A DNA stretch of 64,000 nucleotides from NCBI RefSeq assembly GCF_003254665.1, contig NZ_QHGY01000004.1:248001-312000 (forward strand). The letters run 5' to 3'. Positions 56,316-64,000 of the stretch are shown here, in pieces. A program made the translations under genes and the position numbers. The notes under the pieces are model-generated. The model made no database searches, was not told where the DNA came from, and saw only the letters and a program-made list of their open reading frames with translations. The stretch's first letter is position 1. Each line of letters opens with the position of its first letter. Source of the DNA: Billgrantia lactosivorans. Lineage in GTDB: Bacteria > Pseudomonadota > Gammaproteobacteria > Pseudomonadales > Halomonadaceae.

Positions 56316-57515
56316 TCATTTCACGAACAGCTGGCGCGGGAAGCTGGCCAGCGATTCGCAGCCGGTGTCGGTGATCAATATGCTCTCGGTGATCTCGAGC
56401 CCCCACTCGTCCTGCCACATGCCCGGCATGAAGTGGAAGGTCATGCCGGGCTCGAGGATGGTCTCGTCCGAGGGGCGCAGGCTCATGGTCCGCTCGCCCC
56501 AGTCGGGAGGATAGCTGATGCCGATGGGGTAGCCGCAGCGCGCGCCGCCGCGGTCGAAGCCGTACTTGTCCATCGCCGCGCCCAGCGCCATGGCGATGTC
56601 GGCGGTGCGATTGCCCGGCTTGGCCACCGCCAGCCCGTTCTCGATGCCCTCGAGCAGTGCCGACTCGGCGCGCACGAATTCGCTGGGCGGGCGGCCGAGG
56701 AACACGGTGCGCGACATCGGCGCGTGGTAGCGCTTGTAGACCCCGGCGATCTCGAAGAAGGTGCCCTCGCCCTCGCGGAACGGGGTGTCGTCCCAGGTCA
56801 GGTGCGGAGCCGCCGCATCCTTGCCGGTGGGCAGCATGGGCACGATGGCGGGATAGTCGCCGCCGTGAACCTTGCCGTGCCCGTCGACCCAGCCCTCGAT
56901 CCCGACGCGATAGATCTCGGAGACCAGCTTGCTCTTGGGCAGCCCCGGCTCGATCACCTCGAGGATTCGCGAATGCATGCCCTCGACGATCTTGCCGGCG
57001 ATGCGCATGTAGGCGATCTCCTGCGGCGACTTGATCGCCCGGCACCAGTTGACCAGCGAGTTGGCGTCCATGAAGCGCGCATGGGGCAGCTCGCGCAGCA
57101 GGCTCTGGTAGGCCTTGGCCGAAAAGTAGTAGTTGTCCATTTCCAGCCCCACCACCCCTTCGTGCCAGCCGCGATCGGGCATGATCGACTGGGCCAGGTA
57201 GTCCATGGGGTGCATGTCCGGGTTCTGCACGTAGTAGTCGGGGTAGTAGGTGATGTTGTCGGGGTCGATCCAGCAGGTCCGCAGTGCCCCGTTGGCGTCC
57301 ATGCGCCGCCCGTACCAGACCGGTTCGCCTTCCAGGCCCACCAGCACGCACTGGTGGACGTAGAAGGACCAGCCGTCATAGCCGGTCAGCCAGGCCATGT
57401 TGGAGGGATCGCTGATCACCAGCACGTCGATCCCGCGGAAGGCCATCTCGGCCCGCACCTTCCACAGCCGGTTGGCGTATTCTTCACGAGTGAAGGACAG
57501 GGATACCTGAGTCAT
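56316..57515 (-). CDS. doeA: Ectoine hydrolase DoeA
   Basis: Opens the ectoine ring to N-acetyl-2,4-diaminobutyrate, the first committed step. 399 residues, the length I recall for Halomonas DoeA. It has a creatinase-like N-terminal domain (about 1-155, SDPSNMAWLTGYDGWSFYVHQCVLV) and an M24 aminopeptidase fold (about 165-395, IVEGMHSRILEVIEPGLPKSKLVSEIYRVGIEG and FFEIAGVYKRYHAPMSRT). Start at 57515 (MTQVSLSFTREEY) matches the family. The promoter faces enuR across a gap holding EnuR-like repeats. Confidence 0.94.
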   Translation of the reverse strand: MTQVSLSFTREEYANRLWKVRAEMAFRGIDVLVISDPSNMAWLTGYDGWSFYVHQCVLVGLEGEPVWYGRRMDANGALRTCWIDPDNITYYPDYYVQNPDMHPMDYLAQSIMPDRGWHEGVVGLEMDNYYFSAKAYQSLLRELPHARFMDANSLVNWCRAIKSPQEIAYMRIAGKIVEGMHSRILEVIEPGLPKSKLVSEIYRVGIEGWVDGHGKVHGGDYPAIVPMLPTGKDAAAPHLTWDDTPFREGEGTFFEIAGVYKRYHAPMSRTVFLGRPPSEFVRAESALLEGIENGLAVAKPGNRTADIAMALGAAMDKYGFDRGGARCGYPIGISYPPDWGERTMSLRPSDETILEPGMTFHFMPGMWQDEWGLEITESILITDTGCESLASFPRQLFVK

Positions 57516-57623
57516 TGGGGCCACTCGCCATCGCATCACCAAGAGCCAGCCGCCTCAGCAGGGAGAGGGCCGGGCCAAAGGGGTAGTCGGTCAAACAGCG
57601 GTCGGGAAAGGGGACCGCCTATA

Positions 57624-57661
57624 AATTGTCATGATCAATGAAGGCCAAAAGCATGACAATT
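57624..57661. promoter_or_regulatory. Inverted repeat, probable EnuR operator
   Basis: AATTGTCATG (57624-57633) and CATGACAATT (57652-57661) are exact inverted copies of ten bases, 18 bases apart, in the 214-base gap between doeA and enuR. The placement between divergent catabolic and regulatory genes fits an EnuR operator; MocR-type dimers bind paired half-sites. Confidence 0.68.
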
Positions 57662-57728
57662 ACAAGCCAATACCGCTAAGCTGATAGTAGCACCCCCCCT
57701 TGGCTGGCGGTCAAAGGCTTTATTGCAT

Positions 57729-57738
57729 CATGACAATT
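57729..57738 (+). promoter_or_regulatory. Third copy of the EnuR half-site over the enuR start codon
   Basis: CATGACAATT recurs exactly here and includes the enuR ATG at 57730. A bound EnuR would cover its own initiation region, suggesting direct autorepression or looping with the upstream pair. Confidence 0.6.
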
Positions 57739-59136
57739 GATCTGACCCCGTACCTGACGGATACGGGCCCCAAGTATCTCGCCATCGCTCGCGCGCTCTC
57801 GGAAGCGGTGCGTCAGGGCGAGCTGGCGCCCGGCACACGGCTGCCGCCCCACCGGCAACTCGCCGAGAGCCTGGGCGTCAGCGTGCAGACCGTGTCGCGG
57901 GCCTACGCCCAGGCCGAGAAGATGGGGCTGGTGCAGGCGCGGGTCGGCAGCGGCACCTGGATCAACGCGCTGGACGATGCCCGCGAGTCGGCCTACTTGC
58001 GCGGCCACGAGGCGCGCCAGGAAAACCCGCTCATCGACCTGTCGATCGCCCATCCGGTGTGTACCCCAAGCCATCACCTGCGCTTTCGCCAGGCCCTGGC
58101 CGAGCTGGCCGAGCTGGCCAGCCCCGAGGTGATCACCGCCTGCCGGCCCATCGCCGGGCTTGCCCATCAACGCGAGCGCGCCAGCACCTGGCTGCAGTCC
58201 CGCCTGCACGTGCCCGGCGAGATGGACGACCGGATCCTCTGCAACGGCGCCGCCCACGGCCTGATGCTGGCGATCTCCAGCGTGGTCCAGCACGGCGACC
58301 TGGTACTGACCGAGGCGCTGACCGACCACGGCCTGATCGCCCTGTCGCGCACCCTGGGCTTCCAGCTGCGCGGTATCGCCATCGACCACGAGGGGATCGT
58401 GCCCGAGGCCCTCGACCTGGCCTGCCAGCGCTTCAAGCCGCGCGCACTCTACCTTACGCCGACCCAGCTCAACCCCACCGGGGCGACGATGAGCGAGGCG
58501 CGTCGCGACGCCGTGGCGGAGGTGCTGGCACGGCATCGGGTGTGGCTGATCGAGGACGACGTGCACGCGCTGCTGGAGGCACCGGGCCTCACGCCGGTGG
58601 CGGCGCGCATCCCGCAACTGAGCTTTCATGTCACCAGCCTGACCAAGGTGACCGTGCCGGGCCTGCGCGCCGGCTATCTGACCGTGCCCCGCGGCCAGCT
58701 GCACCACGTGCTGCCACGCATGCGCGCCACCACCTGGATGGCCACCTCGCTGGTGTTCGAGATCGCCGACCGCTGGCTGGCCGACGGCACCGTCGAGACG
58801 ATGGCCGCCGAGCAGCGTAGCCTGCTCGACGAACGCCAGCGCCTTGCCCAGCGGCTGCTGGGCCATCACGCCCTGGAGTCGCGCCCCACCAGCCTGCACG
58901 TCTGGATCACGCTGCCCGACGCCTGGCGCGCCGAGGAGCTGCAGCAACAGGCCGAGCAGGAGGGCCTGGCCATCACCACCGCGGTGCCGTTCATGGTGGA
59001 GCAGACCCCGCCGCCGCGGCGCATTCGGGTAAGCCTCGGGGCCGAACAGGACATCGCCCGCCTCGAGGAGGGGCTCAAGCGCCTGGGACTTTTGCTCGAC
59101 GAGGCACCGCCACCCATGATGCAGATCGTCTACTGA
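57730..59136 (+). CDS. enuR: EnuR, MocR/GntR-type regulator of ectoine catabolism
   Basis: 468-residue regulator: a GntR winged helix (about 10-78, LPPHRQLAESLGVSVQTVSRAYAQAEKMGLVQARVGSGTWI) joined to an aminotransferase-like PLP domain (about 100-468). PLP lysine is Lys306 in FHVTSLTKVTVPGLRAGYL, close to Lys302 reported for Ruegeria EnuR. Known EnuR binds PLP and is induced by N-acetyl-diaminobutyrate or diaminobutyrate from DoeA/DoeB. It faces doeA, with half-sites between and over its start. The next gene follows after 15 bases. Confidence 0.92.
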   Translation: MTIDLTPYLTDTGPKYLAIARALSEAVRQGELAPGTRLPPHRQLAESLGVSVQTVSRAYAQAEKMGLVQARVGSGTWINALDDARESAYLRGHEARQENPLIDLSIAHPVCTPSHHLRFRQALAELAELASPEVITACRPIAGLAHQRERASTWLQSRLHVPGEMDDRILCNGAAHGLMLAISSVVQHGDLVLTEALTDHGLIALSRTLGFQLRGIAIDHEGIVPEALDLACQRFKPRALYLTPTQLNPTGATMSEARRDAVAEVLARHRVWLIEDDVHALLEAPGLTPVAARIPQLSFHVTSLTKVTVPGLRAGYLTVPRGQLHHVLPRMRATTWMATSLVFEIADRWLADGTVETMAAEQRSLLDERQRLAQRLLGHHALESRPTSLHVWITLPDAWRAEELQQQAEQEGLAITTAVPFMVEQTPPPRRIRVSLGAEQDIARLEEGLKRLGLLLDEAPPPMMQIVY

Positions 59137-59151
59137 GAAAAGGGAGCCGTT

Positions 59152-60087
59152 ATGCGCATACTGCTGCACATCGACGATATCGAGGCCTGGCGCGACGCCC
59201 TCGCCGAACGCCTGCCCGAGGCCGAGATCGTTACCGCCGACGACCCCGCCGAGCGGCGCCGCGACGCCGACTACCTGGCGGTGTGGAAACCACCGGAGGC
59301 GCTGCTCGCCGAGCAGAGCCGCGCCCGCGGCATCGTCAACCTGGGGGCCGGCGTCGATGCCCTGCTGAACAACCCCGCCCGCCCCGCGGGGGTACCCATC
59401 GTCAAGCTGCGCGATGCCGGCATGGCCGAGCTGATCGGCGACTACGTGCGCTACGGGGTGCTGCACTTCCAGCGCGACTTCGATCGCTATCGCCGTCAGC
59501 AGGCGCGCCGTGAATGGCGCGAGCACAGCCTGAGCGACAAGCGCGACTGGCCGGTAGGCGTGCTGGGCCTCGGCGCCATCGGCGCCAAGGTGGCCGCGAT
59601 GGTCGCCGCCGACGGCTACCCGGTGCACGGCTGGAGCCGCTCGCCCAAGGCGCTGGAGGGCGTTACCTGCCACCATGGCAAGGCCGGTCTCAACGAGCTG
59701 CTCGGCCGGGTGCGCACCCTGGTGCTGCTGCTGCCGGGCACGAGATCGACCCGCCACCTCATCGACGCCGAGGCGCTGGCCGCGCTGCCCGAGGGGGCCA
59801 GCCTGATCAACCCCGGCCGCGGCAGCCTGATCGACGAAGCGGCGCTGCTCGAGGCGCTGGGCGAGGGTGAGCGCGAAGGCCGCCTGCGTGGCGCCCTGCT
59901 CGACGCCTTCGCCGAGGAGCCGCTGCCCGAGGGCAGCCCGCTGTGGCCGCATCCGCGCGTCTGGGTGACCCCGCACATGGCCGGTCCCACGCCGCTGCTC
60001 GATGCCGTCGATCAGGTGGTCGAGGCGATCCGCGCCTTCGAGGCCGGCGAATCGATCGAGACTGTCGATCCCGACGCCGGCTACTGA
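59152..60087 (+). CDS. D-2-hydroxyacid dehydrogenase, GhrA-like
   Basis: NAD(P)H-dependent 2-ketoacid reductase, 311 residues, of the glyoxylate/hydroxypyruvate reductase A type. Visible parts are NLGAGVDALL, the Rossmann loop VLGLGAIGAKVAAMV, LLLPGTRSTRHLI, INPGRGSLIDEAALL with the catalytic arginine, and WPHPRVWVTPHMAG with the histidine. It follows enuR by 15 bases with AAGGGAG upstream, so it is co-transcribed with the ectoine regulator. I would not assign the enteric gene name; the substrate in this locus is not known. Confidence 0.87.
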   Translation: MRILLHIDDIEAWRDALAERLPEAEIVTADDPAERRRDADYLAVWKPPEALLAEQSRARGIVNLGAGVDALLNNPARPAGVPIVKLRDAGMAELIGDYVRYGVLHFQRDFDRYRRQQARREWREHSLSDKRDWPVGVLGLGAIGAKVAAMVAADGYPVHGWSRSPKALEGVTCHHGKAGLNELLGRVRTLVLLLPGTRSTRHLIDAEALAALPEGASLINPGRGSLIDEAALLEALGEGEREGRLRGALLDAFAEEPLPEGSPLWPHPRVWVTPHMAGPTPLLDAVDQVVEAIRAFEAGESIETVDPDAGY

Positions 60088-60116
60088 GCGGGCGGTCGAA
60101 TCGCGCGGAACTGGCA

Positions 60117-60140
60117 GCGGCGGGCCCATGGGCCCGCCGC
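60117..60140. repeat. 24-base perfect palindrome between convergent genes
   Basis: A perfect 24-base palindrome centred on CCCATGGG lies between the 3' ends of the hydroxyacid dehydrogenase (30 bases away) and the MCP gene (27 bases away). It would form a strong GC hairpin in both transcripts. There is no T-tract, so it may act as a bidirectional pause/3'-end stabiliser. Confidence 0.5.
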
Positions 60141-60166
60141 CGGGTGAAGTGAGGCTCGCGACGATC

Positions 60167-62161
60167 TCATGCCGGCTGCGGCAGTCGCTTGGCCTCGCGG
60201 TGGTCGAGCGCCATGACCTGCGCCACGTCGACCCGCGGGCGCTCCCGCACGTCGCTGACACGGAAACGCCCGATCAGCCGGGCCATCTCGCCGGCCTGGT
60301 CATCCAGCGAGCGACTGGCGGTCGCCACCTGCTCGACCAGTGCCGCGTTCTGCTGGGTGGTCGCCTCCAGCTGGGCCACGGCCTGGTTGATCTGCTCGAT
60401 GCCCGCCGACTGCTCGCCGCTGGCCGACGAGATCTCCGCCACCAGGTCGGCGACCTGGCGCACCCCTAGTGAAATCGCCGTCAGCGCCTCGAAGGTCTGG
60501 CCCACCAGCCCGTTGCCTGCCTCCACGCGCAGGGTGGCATTGCCGATCAGCTGGCGAATGCGCTCGGCCTCCTCGGCGCTGCGGCTGGCCAGCTGACGCA
60601 CCTCGCCGGCGACCACGGCAAAGCCGCGGCCGTGCTCGCCGGCGCGCGCCGCCTCCACCGAGGCGTTGAGCGCCAGCAGGTTGGTCTGGAAGGCGATGCC
60701 GTCGATGGCCTCGACGATGGCGGTGACCTGACGGTTGGCCTCGAAGATCTGCTGCATGGCCTGGCGCGCCTCCTCGGCGACCCGGCTGGCCTGCTCCGCC
60801 TGCGCCACGGCCTGCTCGCTCATGGCGCTGGCCTGGCGCGCGTTGTCGGCCGACTGGCGCACGGTGGAGGTCATCTGCTCCATGCTGGTGGCGGTTTCCA
60901 CTAGCGAGGCGGACTGCTCCTCGGTACGGCTGGCCAGGTCCTCGTTGCCCTGGGCGATCTCACCGCTGGCCGAGCCGACGCCGCGGGCACCCTGCTGGAT
61001 CGAGGCCACCAGCGCCTCCATGCTGGCGGTGGAGGCATTGAAGGCGCGGTAGAGCTGGGAAAGCTCGTCGCTGCCGGGCTCGGCCAGGCGGTGGGTCAGG
61101 TCGCCGCCGCGTGCCTCGATCTGGGTCAGGGCGAGCCGCAGCGGCGCCACCATGCTGCGCACCAGGACGATGGAGAGCAGTACCGCCATCACGATGGCCA
61201 GCGCCGCCAGCCCGGCGAAGGTCACGAGCCCCAGGCGCGCATCCGCCGCCAGCGCGGCGGCGCGCTCCTGCACGTGGCCGGCGAGGGCGAGCTCGACCTC
61301 GCGCAGCCGCTCGAGCTTGCCGGTCTGGGCCTCGAACCAGCGCTCGGGGCGGATGCCATAGCCGCCGTCGATGCCCTGACGCATGGCGATCTGGCGCATC
61401 ATGTAGAGGTTGCCGTTCGCCTCGTGCTCCGTGGTCGCGGCGCGGTAGCGTGACGCGATGTCGGCATTCGCGAGTACCGTGAAGCTCTCCTCGTAGGCCG
61501 CCTCCTCGCCCAGCAGGCGCAGGAAGCGGTAGTAGACATCCGGCGACATGCGGTTGGCGGCGAAGGCGCTGGCCAGCAGCGCTCGCTCGATGCCGGCACT
61601 CTCCTTGATCTCGAGCAGGGCGTAGTAGGCGCCCAGGCTGCGGGTCAGCTCCCCGGCGCTGACGAGGGCGTTCAGCCTGCCGACCACCTCGGCCAGCCGC
61701 GAATTGATCTCGGTGTAGTATTCGAGCGCCTCCAGGTTCTCGATGGCCAGCGCGTCGACCTCGCGACGCATGTCGGCGAGCTCGACCAGCAGTTCCTCGA
61801 CCTCCTGCTGGCGCTGACCGATGCCGGCGTCGCCGCTGGCGTCGAGCCCCTCGCGCACGTCGCGGTAGACGACCAGCTGCTCGTCGACCCGCTCGCGCTG
61901 GGCGTCGAGGCGATTGCCGAAACTCTCGCCCCGGCTGCCGAGGAAGCCGACCGAGAGGCCGCGTTCGACCTGCAGCTCGTGCATCAGGCCGCCCAGCTCT
62001 GCCGCCAGTCCGGCAAAGCGGTCGACCTGCTGCATGTCGGCGGCCAGGCGCTGGCGCTCGATGACGCCGCTACCCGCCAGCCAGACAATGATGACAAGCG
62101 GAAATGCCAGCGCCAGCATGAATTTGCGTGACACCGGAATGCGATGGAGAAGATTTTTCAT
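60167..62161 (-). CDS. Methyl-accepting chemotaxis protein with NIT sensor domain
   Basis: Membrane chemoreceptor, 664 residues. TM1 is about 12-32, a large helical periplasmic domain about 45-300 resembles the nitrate/nitrite-sensing NIT domain ([24 protein letters not shown]), TM2 is about 310-332, HAMP follows ([25 protein letters not shown]), then the MCP signalling hairpin with tip [37 protein letters not shown]. It should relay ligand binding to CheA/CheW. No CheR/CheB tether at the C-terminus is evident. Ligand is a guess from the fold. Confidence 0.9.
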   Translation of the reverse strand: MKNLLHRIPVSRKFMLALAFPLVIIVWLAGSGVIERQRLAADMQQVDRFAGLAAELGGLMHELQVERGLSVGFLGSRGESFGNRLDAQRERVDEQLVVYRDVREGLDASGDAGIGQRQQEVEELLVELADMRREVDALAIENLEALEYYTEINSRLAEVVGRLNALVSAGELTRSLGAYYALLEIKESAGIERALLASAFAANRMSPDVYYRFLRLLGEEAAYEESFTVLANADIASRYRAATTEHEANGNLYMMRQIAMRQGIDGGYGIRPERWFEAQTGKLERLREVELALAGHVQERAAALAADARLGLVTFAGLAALAIVMAVLLSIVLVRSMVAPLRLALTQIEARGGDLTHRLAEPGSDELSQLYRAFNASTASMEALVASIQQGARGVGSASGEIAQGNEDLASRTEEQSASLVETATSMEQMTSTVRQSADNARQASAMSEQAVAQAEQASRVAEEARQAMQQIFEANRQVTAIVEAIDGIAFQTNLLALNASVEAARAGEHGRGFAVVAGEVRQLASRSAEEAERIRQLIGNATLRVEAGNGLVGQTFEALTAISLGVRQVADLVAEISSASGEQSAGIEQINQAVAQLEATTQQNAALVEQVATASRSLDDQAGEMARLIGRFRVSDVRERPRVDVAQVMALDHREAKRLPQPA

Positions 62162-62496
62162 GTTCGTTGATCCTGCCGAGCTCGGTTATATCGAAGGGTC
62201 GGGACATGGCTGGCGTGGCGGTGCCGTTGTAGTTGTGATATCCGTCGGCCGGGAAGCGAATGCGCCATATCAGCGTTCGCATGCCCGCTCTTTCGGCCGC
62301 CTGAGCCGCGGCTTGAGCTCGCCCCTTCCTCCTTTTCCCCTGCTTTGACCGAGGTCATGCTTTCGTCGTCGGGACGCATCCGTTCGCTCAGCGTCCGTTG
62401 CCGTCGCCGGGGAAATCTGTTTTCGGGCCCTTCAACAAGCTGCATGCAAGGCATACGCTGGTAAATGAGACACACCGACCTCGCTGGAGGTGCGTA
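62162..62496. other. 335-base divergent gap between MCP and pncA genes
   Basis: No gene seen. It must hold the promoters of the MCP gene (minus) and pncA (plus). AGGA lies ten bases before the MCP start and GGAGG before pncA. I found no convincing sigma28 or sigma70 boxes and no strong inverted repeat. Confidence 0.4.
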
Positions 62497-63060
62497 ATGG
62501 CCCTGATGCACTATGGACCGGGCGTCGCGCTGCTGGTCGTGGACATGCAGAACGATTTTTGCGAGGGCGGGGCGCTACCCGTGAGGGGTGGCAGTGCCCT
62601 GGTGCCGGGGATCAACGCCGAGATCGAGGCGGCACAGCGCGCCGGCGCGATGGTCGTGGCCTCGCGCGACTGGCATCCCGTCGACCATGTGAGCTTCGCG
62701 CATCGCGGCGGCCAATGGCCGGTGCACTGCGTGCAGGACACCCCAGGTGCGGCCTTTCATCCACAGCTGGCTCTGCCCGACGATGCCATACGCGTCAGCA
62801 AGGCCACCGCCTTCGATGTCGACGCCTATTCCGCCTTCGATGGCACCGGCCTGGCTGGCTACCTGCAGGAGCGCGGCATCACGCAGGTCGTGGTCTGCGG
62901 CCTGGCCATGGACGTATGCGTCAAGGCCACGGCGCTCGAGGCTCGGCACGAAGGCTTCGACGTGATTCTGCTCGACACTCTCACCCAGCCCGTCGCCCCC
63001 GAGGGGCGCGGCCATTGCCAACATGAACTTCAGGAATCAGGCGTCGAGGTCCGCCAATGA
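62497..63060 (+). CDS. pncA: Nicotinamidase PncA
   Basis: Hydrolyses nicotinamide to nicotinate for NAD salvage. 187 residues, isochorismatase fold. Catalytic Asp16 in VVDMQNDFCEGGALPV, Lys102 in RVSKATAFDVDAYSAF and Cys141 in GLAMDVCVKATALEA are all present, and metal ligands lie in SRDWHPVDHVSF. Start at 62497 follows GGAGG; the frame upstream is not conserved. Its stop overlaps the pncB ATG as ATGA. Confidence 0.93.
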   Translation: MALMHYGPGVALLVVDMQNDFCEGGALPVRGGSALVPGINAEIEAAQRAGAMVVASRDWHPVDHVSFAHRGGQWPVHCVQDTPGAAFHPQLALPDDAIRVSKATAFDVDAYSAFDGTGLAGYLQERGITQVVVCGLAMDVCVKATALEARHEGFDVILLDTLTQPVAPEGRGHCQHELQESGVEVRQ

Positions 63061-64000
63061 GCGAGTCGCCCCCCCTCTGTGTCGAAGATTGCGAGCTGGC
63101 CCTGCTGACCGACCTGTATCAGTTGACCATGCTGCAAGCCTACTGGAAGGAGCAGATGACCGGGCGGGCCACCTTCAGCCTGTTCTTTCGCAAGATGCCA
63201 GCGACACGACGCTTCATGCTCGCCTGCGGCCAACAGCATGCCGCGGCGCAGATTTGCCGGATTCGCTTCACGCCGGCCATGCTTCAGCGCCTGGCCGCGA
63301 CCGCACGCTTCGATCATGCCTTCCTCGACTGGCTGGCCGAGTGGCGCTTCAGCGGCGATATCTGGACGCTTCCCGAAGGCACGCCGGTGTTCCCCAACGA
63401 GCCGCTGCTGGAGGTCGACGCGCCGATCGCTGAAGCGCAACTGGTGGAGAGCCTGCTCATGAACCTGGTGCAGCTCGAGACGGTGCTGGCCTCCAAGGCG
63501 GTGCGCATCGTGATGGCGGCCCGCGGTCGTCCGGTGGTCGACTTCGGCATGCGCCGCATGCACGGGATCGACGCCGCCGTGCGCGGCGTGCGCGCCTACC
63601 GTACGGCGGGTCTGGCCGGCACCAGCAATGTGCTGGGCGGCCTGCGACACGACCTGCCCCTGAGCGGCACCATGGCGCACAGCTACGTGCTGGCGCACGA
63701 CAGCGAGACCGAGGCATTTCGGGCCTTTGCCCATCACTACCCCGGCACCACCTTGTTGGTGGATACCCACGATACCCTCGATGGCGTGCGCCAGGTCATC
63801 GAACTGCTGCGCAATGAGCCGCAGCTACGCGTCGATGCGATACGGCTCGACTCCGGCGATCTCGGCGAGCTCGCTCGCCGCTCCCGGGCGCTACTCGACG
63901 AAGCGGGGCACGGGCGAATCAGGATCATTGCCAGCAGCGGCCTCGACGAGCACCGGATTGCCGCCCTGATCGAAGAGAAAGCCCCCATCGACGCCTTCGG
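63057..64000 (+). CDS. pncB: Nicotinate phosphoribosyltransferase PncB, partial (3' end outside window)
   Basis: Converts nicotinate and PRPP to nicotinate mononucleotide, the step after PncA. The visible 314 residues include ALLTDLYQLTMLQAYWK near the start, VDFGMRRMHGIDAAVRGVRAYRTAGLAGTSNV (active-site region), GTMAHSYVLAHDSETEAFRAF and LDSGDLGELARRSRALLDEAG (PRPP site), the pattern of long NaPRTases. It starts inside the pncA stop. The C-terminal part runs off the window. Confidence 0.94.
   Translation, partial: MSESPPLCVEDCELALLTDLYQLTMLQAYWKEQMTGRATFSLFFRKMPATRRFMLACGQQHAAAQICRIRFTPAMLQRLAATARFDHAFLDWLAEWRFSGDIWTLPEGTPVFPNEPLLEVDAPIAEAQLVESLLMNLVQLETVLASKAVRIVMAARGRPVVDFGMRRMHGIDAAVRGVRAYRTAGLAGTSNVLGGLRHDLPLSGTMAHSYVLAHDSETEAFRAFAHHYPGTTLLVDTHDTLDGVRQVIELLRNEPQLRVDAIRLDSGDLGELARRSRALLDEAGHGRIRIIASSGLDEHRIAALIEEKAPIDAF

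Noticed and set aside
57676..60261. An 861-codon open frame on the minus strand
   Set aside because: It is antisense to enuR and the hydroxyacid dehydrogenase and has no family resemblance.

Overview
The window is GC-rich, gene-dense chromosomal DNA from a moderately halophilic gammaproteobacterium, most likely a member of the Halomonadaceae (Halomonas or a close relative). This rests on a complete ectoine catabolic set (doeA, doeB, doeX, doeC, doeD, eutB, eutC, enuR), trehalose synthesis from glycogen (treY, treZ), a zwf/hexR pair and generally acidic proteins. I see no insertion sequence, phage gene, rRNA, tRNA or CRISPR array. Almost all genes sit in tightly overlapping operons with ATGA or TGATG junctions.

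Layout. 1-2.9 kb: pgl (cut by the window edge) and zwf, divergent from hexR, with HexR-like palindromes between them. 2.9-8.2 kb: a D-galactonate (DeLey-Doudoroff) module dgoR-dgoD-dgoK-dgoA plus a Na+/solute symporter; the same palindrome lies before dgoR and before the symporter. 8.4-11.6 kb: a PhnD/PhnC/PhnE-like ABC importer with a fused double permease, possibly for selenate or another oxyanion. 11.7-13.4 kb: a RidA protein and an MFS carrier. 13.5-16.5 kb: modABC with a Mo-box and a short, Mop-less ModE. 16.6-22.7 kb: tandem UspA protein, SulP anion transporter with STAS domain, EamA exporter, slipin and NfeD protease. 22.8-26.4 kb: ynjBCD-type ABC importer.

27-40.5 kb: one long glycogen/trehalose operon, glgA-treZ-malQ-treY-(DUF2934 protein)-glgX-glgB, behind a 611-base leader. 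GlgA and GlgB make glycogen, GlgX and MalQ remodel it, and TreY with TreZ cut trehalose, an osmoprotectant, from the chain ends. No glgC or glgP is present here. An MFS carrier follows.

42-60 kb: ectoine and hydroxyectoine breakdown. From the right: enuR (MocR-type regulator) with a D-2-hydroxyacid dehydrogenase on the + strand; doeA-doeB-doeX on the - strand; a four-gene cassette (nitrilase, ATP-grasp ligase, C45 Ntn acyltransferase/hydrolase, giant Orn/Lys/Arg decarboxylase); then doeC, doeD, eutB, eutC and a HAD dehalogenase. The cassette splits doe genes that I recall as contiguous in Halomonas elongata. Its combination of chemistries is the best candidate here for an undescribed pathway. 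Three copies of a 10-base element flank and overlap the enuR start.

60-64 kb: an MCP chemoreceptor with a nitrate/nitrite-sensing (NIT) type domain, then pncA-pncB for nicotinamide salvage, with pncB cut by the window end.
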